Positions 53,413-62,601 of a stretch of DNA of 64,000 bases are shown in pieces (the first letter of the stretch is position 1; every line of letters starts with the position of its first letter). Below the pieces are notes generated by a model, which did not search any database, had not been told where the DNA came from, and saw nothing but the letters and a program-made list of their open reading frames with translations. Location: NCBI GenBank assembly GCA_029977705.1, contig JAPOKJ010000006.1:1-64000 (forward strand), read 5' to 3'. Source of the stretch: Burkholderiales bacterium (GTDB taxonomy: Bacteria > Pseudomonadota > Gammaproteobacteria > Burkholderiales > Burkholderiaceae_E). The position numbers were made by a program, and so were the translations under genes.

Positions 53413-53612
53413 GATGCTGGCAAGGCTTGAGGGCAGGTGTATGAAATCGGCAGATTCGTTAAATTTAAAATACTGATCAATGGCATGACCATATCATCAA
53501 AATAATTGATCATTGCCATCGAAAAATCACCCCGCCGGTGGCGATGGCGACCGTATCATCCGGTTTCTCTGGTGCCGTCCTGGCATCTGCCCGTTTCCCG
53601 CAGGAGAACCTC
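53413..53612. promoter_or_regulatory. LysR-pirin divergent region with 13-bp direct repeats
   Basis: 200 bases with a marked AT-rich part at 53456-53530. Two direct repeats, TGATCAATGGCAT (53474-53486) and TGATCATTGCCAT (53507-53519), are 33 bases apart start to start, close to three helical turns; each begins with the palindrome TGATCA. These are candidate LysR sites. A TATCAT box at 53554-53559 could be the -10 of the pirin gene. Confidence 0.6.
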
Positions 53613-54314
53613 ATGCTCATCAGGCGCCCTTCAGCCGAGCGCGGCTATGCCGACCACGGCTGGCTCAAGTCCTTCCACAGTTTTTCGTTTGCGGGTTACT
53701 ACGACCCGCGCCACATGGGTTTTGGCCCGCTGCGCGTCATCAACGAGGACCGTATCGCGCCCGGCACTGGCTTTGGCACGCATGGTCATCGCGACATGGA
53801 AATCATCTCCTATGTGCTCGATGGCGCCCTGGCGCACAAGGACAGCATGGGCAATGGCTCGGTGATCCATCCCGGCGACGTGCAGCGCATGAGCGCCGGC
53901 ACGGGCGTGATGCACTCCGAGTTCAACCATGAGGCTGCGGGCCAGACCCACTTCCTGCAGATCTGGATCGAGCCGTCGCAGACCGGGATCGTGCCCGGCT
54001 ATGAGGAAAAGCGCTTCGAGTCCGAGCACAAGCGCGGCAAGCTTTGCCTGGTCGCATCACCGGACGGCGCCCAGGGCTCGGTGACCCTTCACCAGGATGC
54101 GCGGTTGTATGCCGGCCTGTTCGATGCCGGTGAGAGCACCCGGTTGCCCCTGGCCCCGGGGCGTCAGGCCTATGTGCACCTGATCAAGGGGCGCCTGTCG
54201 GCCAACGGACAGGTGCTGGACACGGGTGATGCCCTGATGCTGTGCGATGAGACTGAACTGCAACTGGCCGATGCCCAGGGTGCCGAAGTGCTGGTCTTCG
54301 ACCTGCCTGCCTGA
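53613..54314 (+). CDS. Pirin family protein
   Basis: 233 aa bicupin. The N-terminal cupin holds the metal site GTHGHRDMEIISYVLDG and VMHSEFNHE (His, His, His, Glu). The C-terminal cupin domain (GARLYAGLFDAGESTRLPL onward) lacks metal ligands, as usual. CAGGAG is seven bases before ATG 53613. Bacterial pirins act as quercetinases or redox-linked regulators. It is followed by a flavodoxin-like gene after 40 bases, a common pairing under a LysR regulator. Confidence 0.94.
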   Translation: MLIRRPSAERGYADHGWLKSFHSFSFAGYYDPRHMGFGPLRVINEDRIAPGTGFGTHGHRDMEIISYVLDGALAHKDSMGNGSVIHPGDVQRMSAGTGVMHSEFNHEAAGQTHFLQIWIEPSQTGIVPGYEEKRFESEHKRGKLCLVASPDGAQGSVTLHQDARLYAGLFDAGESTRLPLAPGRQAYVHLIKGRLSANGQVLDTGDALMLCDETELQLADAQGAEVLVFDLPA

Positions 54315-54354
54315 ATCAAACCCTTTACCTCCCACCTGTCCTCGGAAAAACACC

Positions 54355-54921
54355 ATGTCCTCCTCCAACACCATTGTCATCGCCTGCCATTCGGGCTACG
54401 GCCATACCCGCAAGATCGCCCAGGCCGTGCAGGCCGGTGCGGCCTCGGTGGCCGGCGCCCATGCGGTGCTCATCGATCTGGCGCAACTCAAGGACGCCGA
54501 CTGGGAACTGATGAACCAGGCGCGGGCCATCATCTTCGGTGCACCGACCTACATGGGCGGCCCGAGCGCGCCCTTCAAGGCTTTTGCCGACACCAGTGCC
54601 AAGATCTGGTTCACCCAGGGCTGGAAGGACAAGGTGGCCGGCGGCTTCACCTGTTCGCTGTCGATGAGTGGCGACAAGCTGTCGACGCTGCAGTACTTCA
54701 ATGTGCTGGCCATGCAGCACGGCATGATCTGGGTCGGCACCGGCATGCTGCCCAGCCAGAAGCCCGGTGATCCGCTCACGCTCAATCGTCTGGGGGCCTA
54801 CCTTGGCGTGATGGCCCAGGCCGACAATGTACCGGCCGAGCAAAGCCCGCCCCAGGGCGATGTGGATACCGGGTTTGCCTACGGCGCGCGGGTCGCCAAG
54901 GTGGCCCTGAAGCTGGCCTGA
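54355..54921 (+). CDS. Flavodoxin-like NAD(P)H-dependent oxidoreductase (WrbA-like)
   Basis: 188 aa. The FMN phosphate loop CHSGYGHTRKIA is at 11-22, with GAPTYMGGPSAPFKAFAD as the isoalloxazine loop and GGFTCSLSMSGDKLSTLQ as the third loop. The length matches WrbA-type quinone reductases. It is predicted to be cytoplasmic. ATG 54355 is chosen; CGGA is only a weak ribosome-binding site, so it may be coupled to the pirin gene. Confidence 0.88.
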   Translation: MSSSNTIVIACHSGYGHTRKIAQAVQAGAASVAGAHAVLIDLAQLKDADWELMNQARAIIFGAPTYMGGPSAPFKAFADTSAKIWFTQGWKDKVAGGFTCSLSMSGDKLSTLQYFNVLAMQHGMIWVGTGMLPSQKPGDPLTLNRLGAYLGVMAQADNVPAEQSPPQGDVDTGFAYGARVAKVALKLA

Positions 54922-54940
54922 GCCAGCATGCCGGCAGGCT

Positions 54941-55765
54941 TCAGCGTGCCGCCAGCAGCAGCGCGGCCATCTCCTCGAAGCCTGCGCCATGCGAGGCCCG
55001 GGTCAGCCTGGCGGGCCGCGCATCGCCCAGATCGGACAGGAAGGGTGTGATGTTGGCCACGCCGACCGAGCGTGGAAAGCTGGCGAACATCGATCGGTCG
55101 TTCGGGGCATCCCCGATGAACAGCCAGTCCTGGCCAGCTGTCCGGGTATCGATGCCACGCCATTGCTGCAGCAGGCGCAGGGCCATCGGGCCCTTGTCGA
55201 AATGCCCATGCCAGGCATTGATGTGGACCGTGCTGTGGCGTGCCTGGAAGCCGGCGCCACGGATCTTTTCGATCAGGGCCAGGACCTGGGCCATCGGCAC
55301 GCGCGGCACCTCTTCGCAATAGTCGATGGCGACGTCGACGCGGCGCAGCTCATTGTCGCTGGCAAAGCGCAGGCCCGGCGCGTCGCGCAGCCATTGCGCG
55401 CACAGGTCCATCAGGCGCTCGCGCTGCTGTTGCACCTGTTGCGGCTCGTCGAAGGTGTCCACGCGCAGGGTGGAAGCAGCGCCCGCGCCGGCCTCGCGCC
55501 ACAGCGCGACGCCGCCACTTTCGGTGACCACGGCGGGCACCGGCCATTGCGCCAGCATCATGTGGGCCCAGCCGTAGGAGCGTCCGGTCACGGGCACCAC
55601 GTCAATGCCGGCTTCATGCAACTGCCACAGGCAGCGATAGGTGCTGGCCGACAGCTTGCCCTCGCGGGTCAGCGTGTCATCGACATCGGTGAGCACGCCC
55701 CGTATGCCGCGCAGGTCCTCGGGGGCGAGCAGGGCGGGCGCTGCCCGGTCAGCTTCACTGCCCAT
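54941..55765 (-). CDS. HAD-IIB family phosphatase
   Basis: 274 aa. Motif I VLTDVDDTLTREGKL, motif II VVPVTGRSYGW, the type IIB cap in the middle, and motif IV WLFIGDAPNDRSMFASFPRSVGVAN. The nearest functional groups are sugar-phosphate phosphatases (mannosyl-3-phosphoglycerate or sucrose phosphatase-like). The substrate is undetermined. GGAG lies seven bases before ATG 55765, which overlaps the trhO stop by 11 bases. Confidence 0.85.
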   Translation of the reverse strand: MGSEADRAAPALLAPEDLRGIRGVLTDVDDTLTREGKLSASTYRCLWQLHEAGIDVVPVTGRSYGWAHMMLAQWPVPAVVTESGGVALWREAGAGAASTLRVDTFDEPQQVQQQRERLMDLCAQWLRDAPGLRFASDNELRRVDVAIDYCEEVPRVPMAQVLALIEKIRGAGFQARHSTVHINAWHGHFDKGPMALRLLQQWRGIDTRTAGQDWLFIGDAPNDRSMFASFPRSVGVANITPFLSDLGDARPARLTRASHGAGFEEMAALLLAAR

Positions 55766-56522
55766 GGCGGGACTCCAGCGCCTCGACGGTGCCGGGGGGC
55801 ACGGGTTGCAGGGCCGGATCGACACCGCGCCGCCCATCGAAGACATACAGTGCGCCCCGCCAGTGCGCCTGGCCGACCTGCTCGAAGTAGCGCAGCACGC
55901 CGCCCTCCAGCTGGCTGACCTTCTCGTAACCGAGTGAGGCCATGTAGAGGGCCGATTTCTCGCAGCGGATGCCGCCGGTGCAGAAGCTGACGATGCGTTC
56001 GCGCTTGAAGGTTTCAGGCTGCGCGGCGATCCAGTCGGGCAGCTGGGTGAAGCGCTTGATGGGGGGAATGATGGCGCCCTCGAAGCTGCCCAGCGCCACC
56101 TCATAGTCGTTGCGGGTGTCCATCAGGCGCACCGGGCGGCCCTCGTCGTCATGGCCGGCATCGAGCCAGCGCCTGAGGGTGAGCGGGCTGACCGATTCGG
56201 CCCGGGCATCCTGGGGCCGGATGCCCCGCTTGCGGAACGTGATGATCTCGGACTTGATCTTGACCTTCCAGCGCTTGAAGGCCTGTTGCGGGGACTGGCT
56301 GTGCTTCCAGTCCAGGCCCGCCAGGCGCGGATCGGCCTGCAGGGCCTCCTGCAGGGCCTCGAACTGGGGTTGGGTGCAGCACAGGAAGGCATTGATCCCT
56401 TCCGGCGCCAGCAGGATGGTGCCTTTCAGGGACCACTGTTCGCCCCAGCCCAGGAATTGCTCGCGCAGGCGGGGCAGGTCGTCGAGATCGACGAAGCGGT
56501 AGGTGGCCAGATTCAGGAACAT
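55755..56522 (-). CDS. trhO: tRNA uridine(34) hydroxylase, rhodanese-like
   Basis: 255 aa. The N-terminal acylphosphatase-like domain has GTILLAPEGINAFLCC, and the rhodanese domain has the active-site loop SFCTGGIRCEKSA. This matches TrhO/YceA, which hydroxylates uridine 34 of tRNAs in an oxygen-dependent route to cmo5U/mcmo5U. The ATG is eight bases after a perfect TATAAT box and has no Shine-Dalgarno. Confidence 0.93.
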   Translation of the reverse strand: MFLNLATYRFVDLDDLPRLREQFLGWGEQWSLKGTILLAPEGINAFLCCTQPQFEALQEALQADPRLAGLDWKHSQSPQQAFKRWKVKIKSEIITFRKRGIRPQDARAESVSPLTLRRWLDAGHDDEGRPVRLMDTRNDYEVALGSFEGAIIPPIKRFTQLPDWIAAQPETFKRERIVSFCTGGIRCEKSALYMASLGYEKVSQLEGGVLRYFEQVGQAHWRGALYVFDGRRGVDPALQPVPPGTVEALESRHGQ

Positions 56523-56587
56523 CGGGCGACATTATAGGATCAGCACCGCCGGCTCCGTCTGCGGCGCAGGGGGGTAAAATGTGGGGC
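56523..56587. promoter_or_regulatory. Divergent trhO/dnaE promoter region, probable leaderless starts
   Basis: Only 65 bases separate the two ATGs. Minus strand: TATAAT (56536-56531) ends eight bases before the trhO ATG. Plus strand: TAAAAT (56575-56580) ends seven bases before the dnaE ATG at 56588. Standard spacing puts both transcription starts at or next to the start codons. The -35 regions are poor. Confidence 0.6.
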
Positions 56588-59500
56588 ATGAACTTCGTGC
56601 ACCTGCGTGTCCACAGCGAATACTCCATCACCGATTCCATCGTCCGTCTCGATGGGCTGGTGGCGGCGGCGATCAAGGACCAGCAGCCGGCCGTCGCCCT
56701 GACCGACCTGTGCAATACCTTCGGCTGGATCAAGTTCTACAAGGCGGCGCGCGGCAAGGGCCTCAAGCCGATCCTGGGCGCCGATGTCCTGATCACCAAT
56801 GCCAAGGATCGCGACCGGCCCTTCAAGGCGCTGCTGCTGGTGCGTGATCGCAGCGGCTACCTGCGGTTGTGCGAATTGCTGAGCCGGGCCTGGCTCGAGA
56901 ACGAGTACCGTGGTCGGGGCGAATTGCTGGCCGAATGGTTCGATGAAGGCGAGGTCGCCGGCAACCGGGGCCTGATCGTGCTCTCGGGCGCCGCCGAGGG
57001 CGATGTCGGGCAGAGCCTTCTGGCCGATCGCGAGGCAGCGGCCGACCAGCTGGCGCAGCGCTGGCTGCGGCGTTTTCCGGGCAGCTACTTTCTCGAGGTG
57101 CAGCGTGCCGGCCGCGAGACCGATGAGCGTCACACCCGCCTGGCGGCCAGGCTCGGGGCCCGTCTGGGCATCCCGGTGGTGGCAACCCATCCGGTGCAGT
57201 TCCTGGCCCGCGAGGAATTCCGTGCCCATGAGGCCCGTGTGTGCATTGCCGAGGGCGAAATCCTCGCCAACCCGCGCCGCACCCGCCGCTATACCGAGCA
57301 GCAGTACTTCAAGACCCAGGCCGAGATGGCCGAGTTGTTTGCCGACCTGCCCTGCGCGCTCGAGAACTCGGTGCGCATCGCGCGCCAGTGCAGCCTGACC
57401 ATGCAACTGGGCAAGGCCTTCCTGCCGGATTTTCCCACCCCCAATGGCCAGCCGCTGGACGACTACATGAAGGAGCTGGCTGCGGCCGGCCTGCAGGAGC
57501 GCATGCTCAAGCTGTTTCCCGACGAGGCGGTACGGGCGGCCCAGCAGGACACCTACCAGGCGCGTCTGGCCTTCGAGTGCGACACCATCGTTGCGATGGG
57601 GTTTTCCGGCTACTTCCTGATCGTGGCCGACTTCATCAACTGGGCGAAGAAAAACGACGTGCCGGTGGGCCCGGGGCGTGGTTCGGGCGCCGGCTCGCTG
57701 GTGGCCTTCTCGCTGGGCATCACCGATCTGGATCCCCTGCCTTACGCCCTGCTGTTCGAGCGCTTCCTCAATCCCGAGCGGGTGTCGATGCCCGACTTCG
57801 ACATCGACTTTTGCCAGGACAACCGCTACAAGGTGATCGACTACGTGCGTCAGCGCTATGGCGCGCAGGCCGTATCGCAGATTGCCACCTTTGGCACGAT
57901 GGCCTCGAAGGCGGTGATCCGCGATGCCGGCCGAGTGCTCGACATGGGTTACAACTTCTGTGACCAGCTCTCCAAGCTGATTCCGGTCGAGCAGAACAAG
58001 CCCCTGTCACTGGACAAGGCGCGCGAGCAGGAGCCCCTGCTCAAGGAGCGCGAGGAAAACGAAGACGAGGTGCGCGAGTTGCTGGCCCTGGCCGGTCCGC
58101 TCGAGGACCTGACCCGCAACGTCGGCATGCATGCCGGCGGCGTACTGATTGCGCCGGGCAAGCTGACCGACTTCTGTCCGCTGTACAAGCAGCCCGGGGC
58201 CGAGGCCAGCGTGGTCAGCCAGTACGACAAGGATGATGTCGAGGCGGTCGGCCTGGTCAAGTTCGACTTCCTGGGTCTTCGCAACCTGACCATCATCGAT
58301 CTGGCGGTGCGCTTCATCCGGCAGCGCCATCCCGAGTTGGGGCTGGATCTGGCCACCCTCAAGTTTGACGACCCGGCTGCCTACCAGATCCTGCGCGATG
58401 CGAACACCAACGCGATCTTCCAGGTGGAAAGCGACGGCATGAAGAAGCTGCTGAAAAAGCTTCAGCCCGACCGCTTCGAGGACATCATCGCCGTACTCGC
58501 GCTTTATCGCCCCGGGCCGCTGGGCTCGGGCATGGTCGATGACTTCATCCTGCGCAAGAAGGGCCAGCAGAAGATCGACTACTTCCACCCCGACCTGCAG
58601 AAGACGCTTGAACCCACCTACGGCGTGATCGTCTACCAGGAACAGGTGATGCAGATCGCCCAGATCATCGGCGGCTATACCCTGGGTGGCGCCGACCTGC
58701 TGCGCCGCGCGATGGGCAAGAAAAAAGCCGAGGAAATGGCCGAGCATCGCAGTATCTTCTGCGAGGGCGCCGAGAAGAAGGGCTACAGCGTATCGCTGGC
58801 CAACCAGCTGTTCGACCTGATGGCCATGTTTGCCGAATACGGCTTCAACAAGTCCCACACCGCCGCCTACGCGGTGGTCACCTACCAGACAGCCTGGCTG
58901 AAGGCGCACTACCCTGCCGAGTTCATGGCGGCCACCCTGTCCGCGGACATGGGCGACACCGACAAGGTGCAATTGTTCGTCACCGATGCCAAGACCAACC
59001 GGGTGGAGGTGCTCGGGCCCGATGTCAACCGCTCGCAGTACCTGTTCGAGCCGGTCGATGTGCCCGGTGGCAAGCCGACCCTGCGCTATGGCCTGGGGGC
59101 GGTCAAGGGCTGCGGACAGAATGCGGTGCTCAACATCATCGCGGCGCGGCAGGCCGGTCCGTTCAGGGACTTGTTTGATTTCTGCGCCCGAGTCGATCGC
59201 AAGCTGGTCAACCGCCGGGCCATCGAGGCCCTGGTGCGGGCCGGTGCCTTCGATGCCCTCGACGAGGACCGCGGCAAGTTGCTGGCCAACGTCGGACGCG
59301 CCATCGACAGTGCCGATGCGCAACTGGCCTCGATCAACCAGGTCAGCCTGTTCGGGGAAGAAGACCCGGCTTCGGGCATCGCGCCGCAGTGGATCGAGGT
59401 CGAGCCCTGGATCGAGCGGCAACGCCTGCAGGAGGAAAAGCAGGCGCTGGGCTTTTACCTGAGCGGCCACCTGTTCACCGCCCACGAGAAGGAGGTACGC

Positions 59501-60040
59501 CGTTTCGCGCGCACCCGGCTCAAGGACGTCGCGCCCGGGCAGTCGCCGATCTGGGTCGCCGGCATCGTCGCGTCTCTGCGCACCCAGATGACCCGGCGCG
59601 GCAAGATGCTGGTGGTGATGCTCGATGACAGCAGTGCCAGCCTCGAGATTCCGCTCTACAACGAGCTTTACGAAAAGCACAAGAGCATCGTGCGTGAGGA
59701 CGAGTTGCTGGTGGTGCAGGCCAAGATCAGCAAGGACGATTATTCGGGCGGCGTGCGCATCAATGTCGACAAGGTGCTCGATCTGGGCCAGGCGCGTCAG
59801 GAATTCGGCAAGGCCTTGCGCATCCGCCTGAGCGAGACCCGCCAGGGATTCGACGGTGCTGCGCTCAAGACGGTCATGGGCCCTTTCCTGGGTTCACTGC
59901 CGGTGATCCTGGACATCCAGGATGCCTGCGGTGCCTGCAGCCTGCAGTTGGGCGATGCCTGGCGCGTGCGGGCTGATCCCACCCTCGTCAGCGAGATCCG
60001 GCAGCGCCTCAAGCCGGTCTCGGTCGAGGTCGAATATTGA
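56588..60040 (+). CDS. dnaE: DNA polymerase III alpha subunit
   Basis: 1150 aa. The PHP domain opens FVHLRVHSEYSITDSIVRLDGLV. The palm catalytic carboxylates are in PDFDIDFCQDNR at about 399-410. DQLSKLIP, RNVGMHAGGVLIAPG and GFNKSHTAAYAVVTYQTAWLKAHYPAEFMAA are conserved. OB-fold nucleic-acid-binding and tau-binding C-terminal regions are present and the length is normal. ATG 56588 is preferred over the ATG at 56579 because the latter overlaps the -10 box. This is the replicative polymerase of the chromosome and an anchor for a housekeeping locus. Confidence 0.97.
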   Translation: MNFVHLRVHSEYSITDSIVRLDGLVAAAIKDQQPAVALTDLCNTFGWIKFYKAARGKGLKPILGADVLITNAKDRDRPFKALLLVRDRSGYLRLCELLSRAWLENEYRGRGELLAEWFDEGEVAGNRGLIVLSGAAEGDVGQSLLADREAAADQLAQRWLRRFPGSYFLEVQRAGRETDERHTRLAARLGARLGIPVVATHPVQFLAREEFRAHEARVCIAEGEILANPRRTRRYTEQQYFKTQAEMAELFADLPCALENSVRIARQCSLTMQLGKAFLPDFPTPNGQPLDDYMKELAAAGLQERMLKLFPDEAVRAAQQDTYQARLAFECDTIVAMGFSGYFLIVADFINWAKKNDVPVGPGRGSGAGSLVAFSLGITDLDPLPYALLFERFLNPERVSMPDFDIDFCQDNRYKVIDYVRQRYGAQAVSQIATFGTMASKAVIRDAGRVLDMGYNFCDQLSKLIPVEQNKPLSLDKAREQEPLLKEREENEDEVRELLALAGPLEDLTRNVGMHAGGVLIAPGKLTDFCPLYKQPGAEASVVSQYDKDDVEAVGLVKFDFLGLRNLTIIDLAVRFIRQRHPELGLDLATLKFDDPAAYQILRDANTNAIFQVESDGMKKLLKKLQPDRFEDIIAVLALYRPGPLGSGMVDDFILRKKGQQKIDYFHPDLQKTLEPTYGVIVYQEQVMQIAQIIGGYTLGGADLLRRAMGKKKAEEMAEHRSIFCEGAEKKGYSVSLANQLFDLMAMFAEYGFNKSHTAAYAVVTYQTAWLKAHYPAEFMAATLSADMGDTDKVQLFVTDAKTNRVEVLGPDVNRSQYLFEPVDVPGGKPTLRYGLGAVKGCGQNAVLNIIAARQAGPFRDLFDFCARVDRKLVNRRAIEALVRAGAFDALDEDRGKLLANVGRAIDSADAQLASINQVSLFGEEDPASGIAPQWIEVEPWIERQRLQEEKQALGFYLSGHLFTAHEKEVRRFARTRLKDVAPGQSPIWVAGIVASLRTQMTRRGKMLVVMLDDSSASLEIPLYNELYEKHKSIVREDELLVVQAKISKDDYSGGVRINVDKVLDLGQARQEFGKALRIRLSETRQGFDGAALKTVMGPFLGSLPVILDIQDACGACSLQLGDAWRVRADPTLVSEIRQRLKPVSVEVEY

Positions 60041-60118
60041 TGCGGTCGTGCTGATCATGGCCTCGAATTTCCCGGCGTCGCTCAGCCTGCCCGCCGCTTT
60101 GCACAGGACTTGTCCATC

Positions 60119-60787
60119 GTGAATTCCCCCGCCCCTGCGCAGCCGGTGAACCGGCTGTCGGTGATTGCCTTTCATGACCAGTGTCTGGCCGATCCGGCCT
60201 GGCCACCGCAGCAGCCGGCTGACAGCGCTGCCGGCACGGCCGATGTCTGGCGCTGGATTGCCGAGAACCATCGCAACAATTGCCTGCTGTGGGACGAGGA
60301 GGATCTGGCGCGGCGCACGCGTGTGAGCGATGCCGAGATCGCCGCCAACAAGCGCAACATCGACCGCTACAACCAGGCGCGCAACGATGCCACCGAGCGC
60401 GTCGACGAATTCCTGCTGATCGCCCTGGGTCTGGTCAGTGCCGACTCGGCCCAGACCAGTTCGCCGGTGAGCCGCCCGGCCGCGGGCGCGCGCCTGTCCA
60501 GCGAGACCGCCGGCAGCATGATCGACCGCATGTCGATCATGGCGCTGAAGGTGAAGGCGATGCGCTGGCAGTTGCAGCGCAGCGATGTCGATGCGGCCTT
60601 TCTCGATGCGACCCGGGTCAAGCTCGAGCGTCTGCTCGAACAGCGCCAGGATCTGGGCGATTGCCTGGACCGCCTGCTGGCCGAGACGCGTGGCGGTCAG
60701 GCCTACTTCAAGGTCTATCGCCAGTTCAAGATGTACAACGACGCCCGTCTGAACCCGGCCCTGCTGGCCGAGGCGGGCAAGCGCTGA
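60119..60787 (+). CDS. DUF4254 family protein
   Basis: 222 aa. VWRWIAENHRNNCLLWDEEDLARRT, NKRNIDRYNQARNDATERVDEFLL and GSMIDRMSIMALKVKAMRWQLQ are the conserved blocks of DUF4254, a soluble helical family of unknown function that travels with LPS heptosyltransferase genes. GTG 60119 is preferred, with ACAGGA ten bases upstream; a TTG three codons earlier is too close to it. waaC follows after 34 bases. Confidence 0.88.
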   Translation: MNSPAPAQPVNRLSVIAFHDQCLADPAWPPQQPADSAAGTADVWRWIAENHRNNCLLWDEEDLARRTRVSDAEIAANKRNIDRYNQARNDATERVDEFLLIALGLVSADSAQTSSPVSRPAAGARLSSETAGSMIDRMSIMALKVKAMRWQLQRSDVDAAFLDATRVKLERLLEQRQDLGDCLDRLLAETRGGQAYFKVYRQFKMYNDARLNPALLAEAGKR

Positions 60788-60821
60788 TGCGGCTGCGGCG
60801 TCTCAAGGCGGAGCGGCGGGT

Positions 60822-61793
60822 ATGACGATGCGGGTCCTGGTGGTTCGGGTCACCTCGATGGGTGATGTGGTGCTGACCCTGCCGGCGATCACCGACATGA
60901 TCGAGCAGGTGCCCGGCATCGAGATCGACTGGCTGGTCGAAAAGCCCTTCGCCGCCATCGCTGCCCTGCACCCGGGCGTGCGGATGGTGCACCCGGTGGC
61001 CTGGCGCAAGTGGCGCAAGTCGCTGTGGAAATCGGATACCCGTGCGGCCCTGGCTGATTTCCGTCACGTGCTGCGCAGCAAGCGCTACGACCGCGTCATC
61101 GACTTCCAGGGACAGATCGCCAAGAGTGTGATCCTGGGGGCGATGGCGCGCGGTCCGCTCGAGGGCTTTGCCTGGCAGGGCCTGCGCGAGCCGCTGTCCT
61201 CCCTGTTCTACCGGCGCAAGGGACAGGTCAGCCGGCAACTGCATCTGGTGCCGCGCTCGCGCGCACTGGCCGCGCAATTGCTCGGCTACCGCCTGCCAGA
61301 GGGCGCGCCGCGCTATGGCCTGAAGGTTGGCCCGCCGTTCTGGCGTCCGCCCGGCGATGCGCCCTTTGCCATCCTCATCCCGCATGCCAGCCGTCCGGAA
61401 AAGCACTGGCCGCTGGAGCGTTGGGTAGCGGTGGGCGAGCAGTTGCGCCGCGCCGGTCTCGAGATCGCGGTGTTCTGGGGCAGCCCGGCCGAAGAGGTCA
61501 TGGCCAAGGATCTGGCGGCGCGCATCAAGGGACATGTTCCGCCTTTCGTGACGGTCGCCCAGGCGGCCACCGTCCTTGCTGCCTGCGACCTGGTGGTGGG
61601 CCTGGATACCGGCTTCACCCACCTGGCTGCCGCGCTGGAGCGGCCCACGGTGGGCATCTACTGTGATTTCGATCCGGCCCTGGCCGGCGTGACCGGACCG
61701 GCCTTCTGCGCCAGCCTGGGCGGGGTCGGGCAGGTGCCCGCCCTCGATGCGGTGCAGGCCGCGGTATCGGCGGCACTGGAACAGCGCCGCTGA
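60822..61793 (+). CDS. waaC: Lipopolysaccharide heptosyltransferase I
   Basis: 323 aa GT9 enzyme. The N-terminal VLVVRVTSMGDVVLTLPAITDM is the acceptor side. YDRVIDFQGQIAKSVI, ILIPHASRPEKHWPLERW and CDLVVGLDTGFTHLAAALERPTVGIY follow, the last being the ADP-heptose-binding site. It adds the first heptose to Kdo2-lipid A at the inner face of the inner membrane. The neighbourhood (DUF4254, msbA) supports an LPS locus. Confidence 0.94.
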   Translation: MTMRVLVVRVTSMGDVVLTLPAITDMIEQVPGIEIDWLVEKPFAAIAALHPGVRMVHPVAWRKWRKSLWKSDTRAALADFRHVLRSKRYDRVIDFQGQIAKSVILGAMARGPLEGFAWQGLREPLSSLFYRRKGQVSRQLHLVPRSRALAAQLLGYRLPEGAPRYGLKVGPPFWRPPGDAPFAILIPHASRPEKHWPLERWVAVGEQLRRAGLEIAVFWGSPAEEVMAKDLAARIKGHVPPFVTVAQAATVLAACDLVVGLDTGFTHLAAALERPTVGIYCDFDPALAGVTGPAFCASLGGVGQVPALDAVQAAVSAALEQRR

Positions 61794-61818
61794 GCGCGGC
61801 GCCTGCGGCGCGCCGGTG

Positions 61819-62445
61819 CTACATGCCCGAGCGCTTGAAGGCCTTGATCCTGGCCGACAGCTTGTGGCGCAGTTCGTCTTTCTTGACGACCCAGTCCGAG
61901 ATCACCCAGTTCAGCTGAATTGCGCGGCGTGGCCCGACGAAGGGGTGATGGCCGTGCCAGCTCTTGTCGCTGCGCTTGAAGGCCAACAAGGTGCCGCCGC
62001 TCGGGGCGACCTCTTCGCTGAAATCTTCCAGGTCGGTGCCGCTGCGCAAGACGCGCAGGCGGCCGCCGGGCTGGGTCCAGGGGTTCTCGTTGAAGTACAC
62101 CAGCACGGTCACCACCTTGGTGGTGCTGTCGGTGTGGATGTTGCCGTCCTTGGCGCGTGTGTGACCCCGGATGGTGTAGACCTTCGGGTATCGGGACAGG
62201 TCCAGGTCGAAGGCCTTGGACATGGCGGCTTCGAAGGCCGGGCCCATCAATTCGTCCATGGTCTGGGCAAACGCACCCTTGACCTCGACTTCGTCATGCG
62301 AGTACAGGCCGGCATCGGGAATGGCAGGGAAATCGGCCAGCACCTGGGGCTGATGCTCCTTGCGGATGAAATCCGGCATCACCAGATGCAGATAAGGCTC
62401 GGTGCGGGTGGGCAGGCGCGACAGGCCTTCGAGATCAAGAATCAT
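61819..62445 (-). CDS. 2OG-Fe(II) oxygenase family protein
   Basis: 208 aa. H-x-D in GNIHTDSTTKVVTVLVYFN, distal His in KSWHGHHPF and the 2-oxoglutarate Arg in GPRRAIQLNWV define the prolyl-4-hydroxylase-like fold. The N-terminal SRLPTRTEPYLHLVMPDFI is conserved in small LPS-linked or unknown oxygenases. The ATG is six bases after a TAAAAT box (62457-62452 on the minus strand) and has no Shine-Dalgarno, so the mRNA may be leaderless. The substrate is unknown. Confidence 0.85.
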   Translation of the reverse strand: MILDLEGLSRLPTRTEPYLHLVMPDFIRKEHQPQVLADFPAIPDAGLYSHDEVEVKGAFAQTMDELMGPAFEAAMSKAFDLDLSRYPKVYTIRGHTRAKDGNIHTDSTTKVVTVLVYFNENPWTQPGGRLRVLRSGTDLEDFSEEVAPSGGTLLAFKRSDKSWHGHHPFVGPRRAIQLNWVISDWVVKKDELRHKLSARIKAFKRSGM

Positions 62446-62601
62446 GGGTTCATTTTACTGCTGAAGCCCGGGGCTGAACAGCGGCCCCCGCCCGACCGCA
62501 CCCCTGCAGCCCGTATCTCCAACCGCCTGCCCTTGCAGGCCAGGGGCTCGGTTACACTCGCGCATCTGCCCCAACTGCCAGCCCCCAACGCGTCTGCCTC
62601 C
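62446..62601. promoter_or_regulatory. Divergent gap between 2OG oxygenase and msbA
   Basis: 156 bases. TAAAAT at 62457-62452 (minus strand) is the probable -10 of the oxygenase gene. TACACT at 62553-62558 preceded by TTGCAG at 62533-62538 is a possible msbA promoter, but the spacer is only 14 bases. Nothing else recognised. Confidence 0.4.
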
